This document shows positions 6,314 through 13,185 of a stretch of 16,130 nt of DNA, piece after piece (the first letter of the stretch is position 1; every line of letters starts with the position of its first letter). Made by a program: the position numbers and the translations under genes. The DNA is from Candidatus Magasanikiibacteriota bacterium (GTDB lineage: Bacteria > Patescibacteriota > Patescibacteriia > Magasanikbacterales > GWA2-37-8). Where the stretch lies: positions 1 through 16,130 of the forward strand of contig JAPLWP010000077.1 of the NCBI GenBank assembly GCA_026396535.1, read 5' to 3'. The notes under the pieces are model-generated. The model saw nothing but the letters and a program-made list of their open reading frames with translations, did no database searches and had not been told where the DNA came from.

Positions 6314-7387
6314 ATGCCTAATATTATACTAATTGTTATATCCGGAGGATTATTGCTTGGGATCTTCGTCCTTTACACCAAACTAAAGGCTTCGCAGACT
6401 CCCAAAGAAGAAAACAACATGTTCATCCTGATCCAAAATCAAATCCAGGATCTAGGACGACAGATGGAAAAAAAGATCGGCGACACACATCAGGCCATGA
6501 ATACCAACCAGACCACCATGAACCAAGCTATCCAAGGTCAATTTGGTCAAAGCGCCAAGATCATCGCCGAAGTAACTGAAAAGCTCACTAAACTAGACGA
6601 AACCAATAAACAGATCATGGGCTTTGCTGATCAACTCCAAGATCTAGAAAATATTTTACAGAATCCAAAACAGCGCGGTATCCTAGGGGAGTACTATCTG
6701 GAAAATGTTTTAAAAAATGTTTTACCACCTGGAAGTTACCAGATGCAATACAAATTTGAAAACGGCGATATCGTAGATGCGGTAGTTTTTGTAAAAGAGA
6801 AAGTCATACCAATTGACTCCAAGTTTAGTTTGGAAAACTATAATCGTGCCGTGAGCGAAAAAGACCCGCAAAGAAAGTTAGAGCTTGAGGCTTTATTTAA
6901 AAGTGATTTAAAAAATAGAATAAACGAAACTAGCAAATACATTAAACCAAAAGAAGGTACTATGGATTTTGCTTTTATGTTTATTCCTTCTGAAGGTATT
7001 TATTATGATCTATTAGTAAACCAAGTAGGAAATCTCAAAACTAATACTCAGGATTTAATCGAATACGCTTTTAAAGAAAAACATGTTGTAATTGTTTCTC
7101 CAACTTCTTTTCTAGCTTATCTCCAAACTGTGTTACAAGGATTGCGTGCTATGCAGATAGAGGAGTCAGCCAAAGAAATTCGCCAACGTGTAGAAGAATT
7201 AAGCAAACACCTATTGGCCTATGATGAATATCTCAAAAAATTAGGTGTAAATTTATCCACTACAGTAAACAGCTACAATACAGTTTATAAAGAATTTAAT
7301 AAAATTGATAAAGATGTAGTAAAGATAGTCGGAGCTGAAAGAAGAATTGAACCGCTCTTTTTGGAAAAACCTGTTTTAGAAGAATAA
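6314..7387 (+). CDS. rmuC: DNA recombination protein RmuC homologue
   Basis: A 357-residue protein with an N-terminal membrane helix (about 2-22, I-I-L-I-V-I-S-G-G-L-L-L-G-I-F-V), a long helical coiled-coil region (about 35-115), and the RmuC domain from about 120 to 330. The signature stretch R-G-I-L-G-E-Y-Y-L-E, then G-D-I-V-D-A-V-V-F and I-P-I-D-S-K-F is the family's PD-(D/E)XK-like nuclease core; the later K-H-V-V-I-V-S-P-T-S-F-L-A-Y-L motif is also typical. RmuC limits inversions and rearrangements at short inverted repeats in E. coli. The gene is monocistronic: its own promoter upstream and a strong bidirectional terminator 8 nt after the stop. The leader is A/T-rich without a Shine-Dalgarno. 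Confidence 0.95.
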   Translation: MPNIILIVISGGLLLGIFVLYTKLKASQTPKEENNMFILIQNQIQDLGRQMEKKIGDTHQAMNTNQTTMNQAIQGQFGQSAKIIAEVTEKLTKLDETNKQIMGFADQLQDLENILQNPKQRGILGEYYLENVLKNVLPPGSYQMQYKFENGDIVDAVVFVKEKVIPIDSKFSLENYNRAVSEKDPQRKLELEALFKSDLKNRINETSKYIKPKEGTMDFAFMFIPSEGIYYDLLVNQVGNLKTNTQDLIEYAFKEKHVVIVSPTSFLAYLQTVLQGLRAMQIEESAKEIRQRVEELSKHLLAYDEYLKKLGVNLSTTVNSYNTVYKEFNKIDKDVVKIVGAERRIEPLFLEKPVLEE

Positions 7388-7394
7388 ACAAAAT

Positions 7395-7429
7395 AAAAAA
7401 ACACCGGTAATCAATACCGGTGTTTTTTT
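7395..7429. terminator. Bidirectional terminator between rmuC and the fusion gene
   Basis: A 9-bp core stem ACACCGGTA (7401-7409) and TACCGGTGT (7415-7423), 5-nt loop, flanked by A6 and T6 that extend the pairing. It ends both rmuC (plus) and the convergent minus-strand operon. Confidence 0.92.
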
Positions 7430-7436
7430 ATTTTGT

Positions 7437-8582
7437 TTATTTCTCACTAATAGTTACTGAAAGAATTTTTGTTGGATTCACCGGAGTAGAAGCTTCGCCA
7501 AATACTCCTGGTTTCACTTCACTCTCTGCAATCTTATCTACCGTATCCATACCACTAGTAACTTTTCCGAAAATTACATAATTTGGAGGTAGGGGATAAT
7601 CAGCGTGCATAATAAAGAACTGACTACCATTAGTATTTGGACCACTGTTGGCCATAGCCACTGTACCGCGAGTATATTCTCCATTAAATGGTTCATCCGC
7701 AAATTTATACCCGGGGCCACCAGTACCATTACCCATTGGATCACCGCCTTGGATCATAAATCCTTTAATCACGCGATGAAAAATAGTATTGTCATAAAAG
7801 CCTTTGCGGGCCAAAGTGACAAAATTCTCCACAGTTTTTGGGGTCTGACCTAAATTAAAAGTAATGACAAAGTCACCATTGCTGGTATGAACTTCAGCCA
7901 AATACTGTTTTTGAGCATCAAAATTGTCCATAGATTTTTTCTTATTTAAATTATTAGTGGAAGTAGCACTGCTGGTCACATTTGTGTTTACAGCAGTTGG
8001 TACCATACTACCAGTACTTGTAGCATAATTCAAGATCTCATTTTGCACCGGCTTTGTTTCATCCAAAACTCTGGGCATAGTCTGGGCCACCAGATTCCAG
8101 AATTTTTTCCCATGATTCATTTGAGATAGATGGCAGAGTTCGTGGGCCACGATATATTCCGCCAGTTCGTCAGATAAGTATATCATTTTATAATTAAAAT
8201 TTAAATTACCCTGCCTAGAGCAACTTCCCCAACGCGTGCTCATATTTTTTATACTTACTTTGGCATGTTTGAATCCATACACCGCGTTGAGTTTGGCAAT
8301 TTTATCCCGTACCAGATGCAGTGCCTTACTCTTGTTCATCAAAAAATCTTTGGTGCCGGAAGGAAAAATACTTTTGGCCGAATTTTCTTTATGCTGCTTT
8401 AATTTATCTAACACCCAACCGGCATTTTGCATTAAAAATTTTTCCGCCTGTTTAGTAGACACAAACAACGGCACTGTAATAGTAACTTTTCCATCTCTTC
8501 TTATAGATATACGCAAAGATCGCGATCGACGCAGTCGCTTGAAGGTATAATCTATTTTTTGATTGTTCAATTCTATCTGCAC
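7437..8582 (-). CDS. YgjP-type metallopeptidase fused to a cyclophilin peptidyl-prolyl isomerase
   Basis: A 381-residue two-domain protein. Residues 1-185 are a YgjP/DUF45 zinc-peptidase-like domain: basic N-terminal strands (K-R-L-R-R-S-R-S-L), W-G-S-C at 118-121, and the zinc site H-E-L-C-H at 147-151 with a further His at 157. A Ser/Thr/Asn-rich linker (about 187-217) leads to a complete cyclophilin domain (229-381) with F-H-R (268-270, R270 the usual catalytic Arg), Q-G-G-D-P (278-282) and G-S-Q-F-F-I (319-324). The two domains are normally separate proteins; here one frame runs through without a stop. No signal peptide is present, so the cyclophilin would be cytoplasmic. The gene follows the transporter gene by 3 nt and is last in the operon. 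An internal ATG at residue 218 could produce the isomerase alone. Confidence 0.9.
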   Translation of the reverse strand: MQIELNNQKIDYTFKRLRRSRSLRISIRRDGKVTITVPLFVSTKQAEKFLMQNAGWVLDKLKQHKENSAKSIFPSGTKDFLMNKSKALHLVRDKIAKLNAVYGFKHAKVSIKNMSTRWGSCSRQGNLNFNYKMIYLSDELAEYIVAHELCHLSQMNHGKKFWNLVAQTMPRVLDETKPVQNEILNYATSTGSMVPTAVNTNVTSSATSTNNLNKKKSMDNFDAQKQYLAEVHTSNGDFVITFNLGQTPKTVENFVTLARKGFYDNTIFHRVIKGFMIQGGDPMGNGTGGPGYKFADEPFNGEYTRGTVAMANSGPNTNGSQFFIMHADYPLPPNYVIFGKVTSGMDTVDKIAESEVKPGVFGEASTPVNPTKILSVTISEK

Positions 8583-8585
8583 AAA

Positions 8586-9476
8586 TTACATTAACAAAAT
8601 TAAACCGATTATTATTATAGAAAAAGCAATTAATTTTATAATCAAATTTTTCTTATCCAATGATTCTGATATAAATCCAGGAAATATCTTACTACACAGC
8701 AGCGCCATACCAAACACAAACAAAACCTGAAAACCTTCAAATGAATATACCAGCGCTCCAGATTTTAGAGACAGTGCCCATTGATTGAGAAAAGTTCCTA
8801 AAGTACTAATAATCACTACAATCAAAAAGGATAAAAAGAATTTAAGGGAGTTATTTTTAATAGTACTAATCAATTCCTTACGCACCTGACGATAAACCAA
8901 ACACACTAAAGCCAACAAGGCATTAAAGAGGGTGGTCCAGAAAAAAATAGTATAAAAGGACAGGCTATGAGATAAAAAACGTATCATTACTGCATAAAAA
9001 GAATACAGAACACAAGCGACCATCATCAACCAAAAAGCTTTGGATAATTTAAAAGTAGTTTTTTCACTTTTCAAAGAAGCCACCACCGCGCCGCTAATCA
9101 AAAAAATCATAGCCACAAATTCACGGCCGGAAATTCTATCTCCTATCAAAAACCAACTAATTATTAAATTAAAAATTGGCAGAGTATTCCACAATATATT
9201 GATGCGGGTCACTTCTTCCACTTCCATAGCCTTCAGATAGGGGAAAGTACCAAAAGTATAGATAGCACTGGCGCAAAATAACCAAAACAACAAACTAATA
9301 TGGGGTACCGCAATATAGTGAGCAGGCACAAAAGGCAACACCACCACACTTAGCACCATTATTAAAATCAAAAAAACGTATGGATTTTTTACTTTCGATC
9401 CAATTACTACTTTGGTATATACATTTTCTATGGCCCAAGAAAAATTAGAAGCCAGTGCCAAAAAAATCCAAGACAT
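8586..9476 (-). CDS. EamA/DMT-family membrane transporter
   Basis: A 296-residue protein made almost entirely of about ten transmembrane helices in two halves, as in the drug/metabolite transporter superfamily. Typical EamA features are W-A-I-E-N-V-Y-T-K-V in helix 1, A-M-E-V-E-E-V-T-R-I-N-I-L-W-N-T-L-P-I-F before helix 4, and a lone E-F-V-A-M-I-F-L-I-S-G-A-V helix. The substrate cannot be told from the sequence. It is 2 nt after the CDP-alcohol phosphatidyltransferase gene, so it could export or flip a related metabolite, but this is only contextual. Confidence 0.88.
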   Translation of the reverse strand: MSWIFLALASNFSWAIENVYTKVVIGSKVKNPYVFLILIMVLSVVVLPFVPAHYIAVPHISLLFWLFCASAIYTFGTFPYLKAMEVEEVTRINILWNTLPIFNLIISWFLIGDRISGREFVAMIFLISGAVVASLKSEKTTFKLSKAFWLMMVACVLYSFYAVMIRFLSHSLSFYTIFFWTTLFNALLALVCLVYRQVRKELISTIKNNSLKFFLSFLIVVIISTLGTFLNQWALSLKSGALVYSFEGFQVLFVFGMALLCSKIFPGFISESLDKKNLIIKLIAFSIIIIGLILLM

Positions 9477-9478
9477 AT

Positions 9479-10252
9479 TTATCTATAAGCTCTATAAAAA
9501 AGTAAAACGCCAACAAAAATGTTCATACCAAAAAACCATAGCACAATATAATCGGTATGCTGCAGCAATAAAGCCGCAATAATTATGAGATATTGAAAAC
9601 CGAGCCCCCCCGTACTCAAATAACTTAAAAACTTCTCCTCTACGCTTCCTCGGTCTTTTTTAATTATCTTACATTCTACAAAATCCACCAATTTATCCTG
9701 CCAATCATATAAGACTACATACATTATATATAGGCATTTTAAAACCAAAGGGTGGTCGTAGCTATACACCGACTGACCATCTTCTTTTATTTGACTAGTT
9801 TTATCACCATTATTAAATTGACGAAGCAATATATAATAATAGTTAAAAATACTGCCTTGTAATATAAAAAATAGAAAAGCTGATAGGCGGGCCGCAAGTG
9901 ACAAATCTCGAAAAGCTAAAAATAGTAACAGATTGCCCACAAAATCCAAATTACTATCCAAAAATCTACCCACTCGTGACGGACGATTTTGCAATCTAGC
10001 CAAAGAACCATCCACTGAATCCAAAACATTTTTAATCAACAATAAAATACTGGCCAGAAAATAATTTCTCAGACCTCCTTGTGAAACAAAATATATCGCT
10101 CCGAGCATTACCCCAAAATGAAATAGAGTAATATGATAAGCGTGAACTGAAGAATTTTTAAATTTACTAGCTAAACACACTGCGAGAGCACGCGCATAGT
10201 CAGAAAGATCCACAAAGCCTTTTTTATCTACTTTATAACCAGATACAGTCAT
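9479..10252 (-). CDS. CDP-alcohol phosphatidyltransferase family enzyme
   Basis: A 257-residue membrane enzyme with the complete family signature: D78, D81-G82, A85-R86, G95, D99 and D103 in the exact spacing D-x2-D-G-x2-A-R-x8-G-x3-D-x3-D. These residues bind two metal ions and CDP-linked substrate and move a phosphoalcohol group to an acceptor alcohol, making phospholipids or related compounds at the inner membrane. Hydrophobic helices lie at about 40-57, 62-78, 104-120, 122-143, 215-232 and 235-252. The acceptor is not evident. It lies between a DoxX/DUF417-like gene (15 nt upstream) and a transporter gene (2 nt downstream). Confidence 0.93.
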   Translation of the reverse strand: MTVSGYKVDKKGFVDLSDYARALAVCLASKFKNSSVHAYHITLFHFGVMLGAIYFVSQGGLRNYFLASILLLIKNVLDSVDGSLARLQNRPSRVGRFLDSNLDFVGNLLLFLAFRDLSLAARLSAFLFFILQGSIFNYYYILLRQFNNGDKTSQIKEDGQSVYSYDHPLVLKCLYIMYVVLYDWQDKLVDFVECKIIKKDRGSVEEKFLSYLSTGGLGFQYLIIIAALLLQHTDYIVLWFFGMNIFVGVLLFYRAYR

Positions 10253-10267
10253 ACTTTTATATAAAAC

Positions 10268-10708
10268 TTATTTCTTGAGTGGATGTAAATGGGCAGCGAT
10301 ACCAATAGATGCCGCGATAATCACCATATTTTTGATAATATATTGCCCTTCCAACGTAGGCACAAAAAAATGTGACCACATAGCCGACGGCAACAAGAAC
10401 AAAGGCATAATAGTAGTCACCATATGCAAAAGTAGCAGGGGAATCACCAATCTCTCCAATCCTTTAATGAGAAATAATACACCAATCATCATTTCAAAAA
10501 CTCCAAACCACACGACAAAATTATCTGGATTCACAAATCCAAGCGTATGCGACAACAAATCTTTCACCAACCCTGAAGCCGGACTATATCCAAGTACTTT
10601 CAAAACACCAAACCAAAAAAATACCACGAAGATAGATAAACGGGCAAAAGGAACAGAAATTTTCTTGGCAAAATTAATAAATTTAATATCAATTGAATGC
10701 AAATCCAT
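10268..10708 (-). CDS. DoxX/DUF417-like small membrane protein
   Basis: A 146-residue protein with four hydrophobic helices (about 20-40, 60-82, 84-108, 120-140). F-F-W-F-G-V-L-K-V-L-G-Y-S-P-A-S-G-L-V near helix 1 and the T-L-E-G-Q-Y-I-I-K-N-M-V-I-I-A-A-S ending resemble the DoxX superfamily, in particular the YkgB/DUF417 group. The role of such proteins is poorly known (membrane redox or stress functions have been proposed). It is the first gene of the four-gene minus-strand operon; a TATAAT at 10737-10742 on the minus strand is a likely -10. Confidence 0.78.
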   Translation of the reverse strand: MDLHSIDIKFINFAKKISVPFARLSIFVVFFWFGVLKVLGYSPASGLVKDLLSHTLGFVNPDNFVVWFGVFEMMIGVLFLIKGLERLVIPLLLLHMVTTIMPLFLLPSAMWSHFFVPTLEGQYIIKNMVIIAASIGIAAHLHPLKK

Positions 10709-10736
10709 AATATAAATATATGATTTAATCTAAACT

Positions 10737-10742
10737 ATTATA
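10737..10742 (-). promoter_or_regulatory. -10 element for the DoxX-like operon
   Basis: A perfect TATAAT on the minus strand, 29 nt before the ATG at 10708. No convincing -35 is seen 17 nt upstream, where the next gene's terminator lies. Confidence 0.4.
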
Positions 10743-10747
10743 TAACA

Positions 10748-10774
10748 AAAGCAACCCTTTGAATAGGCTGCTTT
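10748..10774 (-). terminator. Intrinsic terminator after the membrane-anchored protein gene
   Basis: On the minus strand AAAGCAGCC pairs with GGTTGCTTT (one G-U) and is followed by a short T-rich tail, 16 nt beyond the stop at 10791. It separates this gene from the DoxX-like operon. Confidence 0.65.
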
Positions 10775-10790
10775 ATATAATTATTAGAGT

Positions 10791-11270
10791 TTATTTACCA
10801 GGTGAAGACAATTTAAAATAACCAAAAGTGAATGGTAAACCAGGGATAATCCGTATGTGGACTTTGCCTAGATATTCAGTCGGACTTATCTGCACAATTT
10901 CATCCAGAATAGCGCGCAGCCAAAAAGGATTACCATCAATATCATAATCAATTTTGAAGACTTCCAAATTTTTATCACGCACACCGGTACCATAGCCAGT
11001 CACAAAGGAATATTTTTTCTCTTCATTACCCTGAGCATTTTCAAAAATATTTATACCAGAATGATTAGTCTCATCAAATTTCTTGCCGCGCCAGGAAACC
11101 TGATGTCCTTCTACACTTCCTATATATAGCCCGTCGGGAGCGATCTTTGGCGATTTGCCATTTAAAAATATGCTCTGGCTAGGCTGGCGCTCTACCTGCC
11201 AGGTACGAAATAGACATATTAATATTATAACTACTACAATTACCACTAATACTTTAATGAACTTAAACAT
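10791..11270 (-). CDS. Membrane-anchored protein of unknown function
   Basis: A 159-residue protein starting at the ATG at 11270; the frame is open farther upstream to 11486 but that part runs through a terminator hairpin and another small gene and is not real. Residues 1-22 (M-F-K-F-I-K-V-L-V-V-I-V-V-V-I-I-L-I-C-L-F) are an N-terminal membrane anchor. The external domain includes W-R-G-K-K-F-D, G-I-N-I-F-E-N-A, K-I-D-Y-D-I-D-G-N-P-F-W-L-R and Y-L-G-K-V-H-I-R, which look like conserved motifs of a small globular domain. I do not recognise the family. An extended -10 (TGTTATAAT) ends 22 nt before the start and terminators lie on both sides, so it is monocistronic. Confidence 0.75.
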   Translation of the reverse strand: MFKFIKVLVVIVVVIILICLFRTWQVERQPSQSIFLNGKSPKIAPDGLYIGSVEGHQVSWRGKKFDETNHSGINIFENAQGNEEKKYSFVTGYGTGVRDKNLEVFKIDYDIDGNPFWLRAILDEIVQISPTEYLGKVHIRIIPGLPFTFGYFKLSSPGK

Positions 11271-11292
11271 AATAAATAGTTTATTTGCTATT

Positions 11293-11301
11293 ATTATAAC
11301 A
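11293..11301 (-). promoter_or_regulatory. Extended -10 promoter of the membrane-anchored protein gene
   Basis: The minus strand reads TGTTATAAT, a perfect extended -10, ending 22 nt before the ATG at 11270. This supports the short start. Confidence 0.5.
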
Positions 11302-11325
11302 CAGAAAAGATCAAAACAGCTAAAA

Positions 11326-11355
11326 CAAAAATCCACCCAAATAGGTGGATTTTTG
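11326..11355 (-). terminator. Intrinsic terminator after the microprotein gene
   Basis: A perfect 12-bp stem CAAAAATCCACC (11326-11337) with GGTGGATTTTTG (11344-11355), 6-nt loop, T-rich tail on the minus strand, 7 nt after the microprotein stop. Confidence 0.88.
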
Positions 11356-11362
11356 TAAATAA

Positions 11363-11425
11363 TTATTTTTTGTTTTTCTTTGGTTTCTTTTTTTCTTTCT
11401 TTTGAGAATTGTTTCCCTTGGCCAT
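11363..11425 (-). CDS. 20-residue Lys-rich microprotein
   Basis: A short frame ATG to TAA encoding M-A-K-G-N-N-S-Q followed by a run almost entirely of Lys with one Glu, one Pro and one Asn. It has an extended -10 promoter (TGGTATAAT, minus strand, 11455-11463) and a strong terminator 7 nt after its stop, so a transcript of about 120 nt is bounded by its own signals. Lys-rich miniature proteins of the M-A-K-G-N type are, as far as I recall, found in diverse bacteria, possibly RNA- or ribosome-binding. It may equally be a small RNA with a chance frame. Confidence 0.6.
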   Translation of the reverse strand: MAKGNNSQKKEKKKPKKNKK

Positions 11426-11454
11426 ACGAATATATTAAATAAATTAATGATTTA

Positions 11455-11463
11455 ATTATACCA
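11455..11463 (-). promoter_or_regulatory. Extended -10 promoter of the microprotein gene
   Basis: The minus strand reads TGGTATAAT, 29 nt before the ATG at 11425, with no strong -35. Confidence 0.5.
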
Positions 11464-11477
11464 TAAAACCAATATAT

Positions 11478-11507
11478 AAAAAACACCTTTTATCTAAAGG
11501 AGTTTTT
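11478..11507 (-). terminator. Terminator after tRNA-Ser
   Basis: On the minus strand AAAACTCCTTT pairs with AAAGGTGTTTT (one mismatch) around AGATA and runs into T6. It starts about 10 nt beyond the tRNA 3' end. Confidence 0.7.
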
Positions 11508-11516
11508 ATAGTAGCT

Positions 11517-11604
11517 TGGCGGAGAGGGTGGGAGTCGAACCCACGAGGCCTTGCAGCCTACCGCTTTTCGAGAGCGGCACTTTCGACCACTCAGACACCT
11601 CTCC
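11517..11604 (-). tRNA. tRNA-Ser (anticodon CGA), CCA encoded
   Basis: A complete type-II tRNA of 88 nt including CCA on the minus strand. Acceptor GGAGAGG/CCTCTCC, discriminator G, anticodon stem CCGCT/AGCGG with loop CTCGAAA (CGA, reads TCG), long variable arm typical of serine, T loop TTCGACT. Unlike the two other tRNAs here, CCA is encoded. The promoter is TGGACA (11644-11639), 17-nt spacer, TATTAT (11621-11616). Confidence 0.95.
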
Positions 11605-11615
11605 AAGGTAAGGAC

Positions 11616-11644
11616 ATAATATATAAAAAACCGGCTTTTGTCCA
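11616..11644 (-). promoter_or_regulatory. Sigma70-type promoter of tRNA-Ser
   Basis: TGGACA, 17-nt spacer, TATTAT on the minus strand; the -10 ends 11 nt before the mature tRNA 5' end. Confidence 0.55.
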
Positions 11645-11759
11645 CAGTCTCGCCTATTTTTAATCCTTGTGTATGATGATGTGTCATACTCAATAATATA
11701 ATTAAAACTATTAAAAAAATTAAATAAAAATATCTGTACAATATTTTTTCAACTATGAC

Positions 11760-11788
11760 TTGACGTAAAACTGTTTTCAGGACATAAT
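11760..11788 (+). promoter_or_regulatory. Sigma70-type promoter of the secreted-protein gene
   Basis: TTGACG (11760-11765), 17-nt spacer, CATAAT (11783-11788), 39 nt before the ATG at 11828. The rest of 11645-11827 shows no gene. Confidence 0.6.
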
Positions 11789-11827
11789 AAACATTCGTGT
11801 TTGTTTTATTTAGTTAATAAATAAACT

Positions 11828-12685
11828 ATGCAAACAGAGGGAAAGAAGGGCGTAAGCAGAGGCAAAACTACAGGTTTGGCGGCAATCGTAGCTATCACTT
11901 TAGTAGCTTTAGTAGCACCACAAAGTGTTACCTTAGCCAAAGAGCATCACCATAAATCTAAAAAGAAACACTCAAACAGCCAACCGGCCCCAGTAGTGAC
12001 TCCAGTCAAACCTCCAATTACACCTCCCGTGGTACAGCCACCGGTGACACCGGTTGTCCCGCCGGTTACTCCACCCATAGTACCTACCCCTCCACCTACC
12101 GTTCATACCACACCAGCCCTCATCAATCCTTGGGATGGCACCATTATCTACGATGGTTACGGATCAGTAAATTGGGATGCAACTTCTGGAAAACTTACTA
12201 TGGTTCCAAAAGCAGCCACTGCGTCCAACGAAACTCACGCTGCTTTAATGGTAAGCAAAACTAGCTACCACCAACCATACAAACTGAGCTTCAATATGAA
12301 GACCACCGCTCAGCTCCGCACTGGATCTCCAGCCAATGCTTGGGAAGTAGGTTGGGTAGCATTTGGCTATAAAGATGACGGTAAATTTAAATACCTTACT
12401 CTGAAACCAAATGGTTACGGCTTGGAACTTGGCGAATCTTTATTGAATCTAAAACAAGCCTTCCTTTACACTTCCGCCTTTAATCAAGATCAATTTCCAA
12501 TTAATCAAGATTATAGTGTAGTAATCGGCGCTCAAAATAATGTCATTACTATCACTATCAACGGCAAACAGTATACTCAATATACTGTAGGAAGCAAAGA
12601 TGCACTAAGCGTAGACGGTAAATACGGTTTCTATACCGAAGATGCCGCTGTACAATTCAGCAACATTAAAATGCAACAGCTATAA
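11828..12685 (+). CDS. Secreted protein with Pro-rich linker and concanavalin/DUF1080-like domain
   Basis: A 285-residue exported protein: basic N-terminus and hydrophobic signal segment (about 10-37, ending V-T-L-A-K), a His/Lys-rich patch (H-H-H-K-S-K-K-K-H), a Pro/Val/Thr-rich linker (about 50-95), then a C-terminal domain (about 100-285). The domain has strands such as N-P-W-D-G-T-I-I-Y-D-G, W-E-V-G-W-V-A-F-G-Y, Y-L-T-L-K-P-N-G-Y-G-L-E-L-G, V-I-T-I-T-I-N-G-K-Q-Y and Y-G-F-Y-T-E-D-A-A-V-Q-F-S-N-I: the beta-jelly-roll pattern of LamG, GH16-type and DUF1080 carbohydrate-binding domains. No catalytic pair is evident, so binding rather than hydrolysis is likely. It is monocistronic, with its own promoter and terminator. 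Confidence 0.8.
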   Translation: MQTEGKKGVSRGKTTGLAAIVAITLVALVAPQSVTLAKEHHHKSKKKHSNSQPAPVVTPVKPPITPPVVQPPVTPVVPPVTPPIVPTPPPTVHTTPALINPWDGTIIYDGYGSVNWDATSGKLTMVPKAATASNETHAALMVSKTSYHQPYKLSFNMKTTAQLRTGSPANAWEVGWVAFGYKDDGKFKYLTLKPNGYGLELGESLLNLKQAFLYTSAFNQDQFPINQDYSVVIGAQNNVITITINGKQYTQYTVGSKDALSVDGKYGFYTEDAAVQFSNIKMQQL

Positions 12686-12692
12686 ATTAAAC

Positions 12693-12724
12693 AAAAAAAC
12701 ACTCGAGCAATTCGAGTGTTTTTT
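12693..12724. terminator. Bidirectional terminator
   Basis: AACACTCGA (12698-12706) pairs with TCGAGTGTT (12712-12720) around GCAAT; flanking A and T runs extend it. It lies between two convergent genes and can serve both. Confidence 0.9.
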
Positions 12725-12731
12725 ATTTTGA

Positions 12732-13166
12732 TTATTTATTGGCACAATTAAACATCCACTGCACACCAAATTTATCTGTACAAAATCCAAAATATCCACC
12801 CCAAAACATTTCCGAAAGCATCATACCCACCTGACCACCTTCAGATAATGCTTTAAATAATTTATCTGTTTCTGCTCTAGTATCCGGCTCTAAATTAATA
12901 TAAGCATTATTGCCAAAATTTACTTTGAAACCCATAGAATCTGGTGCATCGGTGCCAAGTAAAGCGTGTCCACCAAGAATTGGTAGTTCCACATGCATTA
13001 CTAAATTTTTATCTTCTTCTGTCATTGGCGGCTGACCCTCCTGTGGAGGTGTTTCACCCAAACGGTGAATAGGTCCTACAAACTCTGTGCCAAATACTGA
13101 TTTATAAAATAAAAATGCTTGTTCAGTTTCTCTAGTGAAATTTAAATAGGTACTTGTACGAGCCAT
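12732..13166 (-). CDS. VOC-family (PhnB/glyoxalase-like) protein
   Basis: A 144-residue cytoplasmic protein with the PhnB-type VOC layout: Y-L-N-F-x-x-x-T-E-Q-A-F-L-F-Y-K-S-V-F-G-T-E-F at the start, V-M-H-V-E-L-P-I-L-G-G-H-A-L-L-G-T-D in the middle, and W-G-G-Y-F-G-F-C-T-D-K-F-G-V-Q-W-M-F-N at the end. Members bind metal with His/Glu residues and act on small molecules; this subgroup (PF06983) has no settled reaction. It lies 19 nt downstream of the DUF4256 gene, so the two may be cotranscribed. Confidence 0.92.
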   Translation of the reverse strand: MARTSTYLNFTRETEQAFLFYKSVFGTEFVGPIHRLGETPPQEGQPPMTEEDKNLVMHVELPILGGHALLGTDAPDSMGFKVNFGNNAYINLEPDTRAETDKLFKALSEGGQVGMMLSEMFWGGYFGFCTDKFGVQWMFNCANK

Positions 13167-13185
13167 ATGATTATATATAAAAAAA

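Noticed and set aside
6082..6321. Plus-strand open frame of 79 codons
   Set aside because: It crosses tRNA-Arg and the end of tRNA-Ala in antisense and the rmuC promoter; no protein features.
8519..8531. GATCGCGATC palindrome
   Set aside because: Short and within coding sequence; expected by chance at this length.
10275..10715. Plus-strand frame of the same length as the DoxX-like gene
   Set aside because: Antisense shadow; the minus-strand product has regular membrane helices and fits an operon.
11271..11486. N-terminal extension of the membrane-anchored protein gene
   Set aside because: It would run through a strong terminator hairpin (11326-11355), a promoter and the microprotein gene; the internal ATG at 11270 begins a clear membrane anchor and has its own -10.
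11490..11741. Minus-strand open frame of 83 codons
   Set aside because: It overlaps the whole tRNA-Ser gene; its C-terminal half is translated tRNA.
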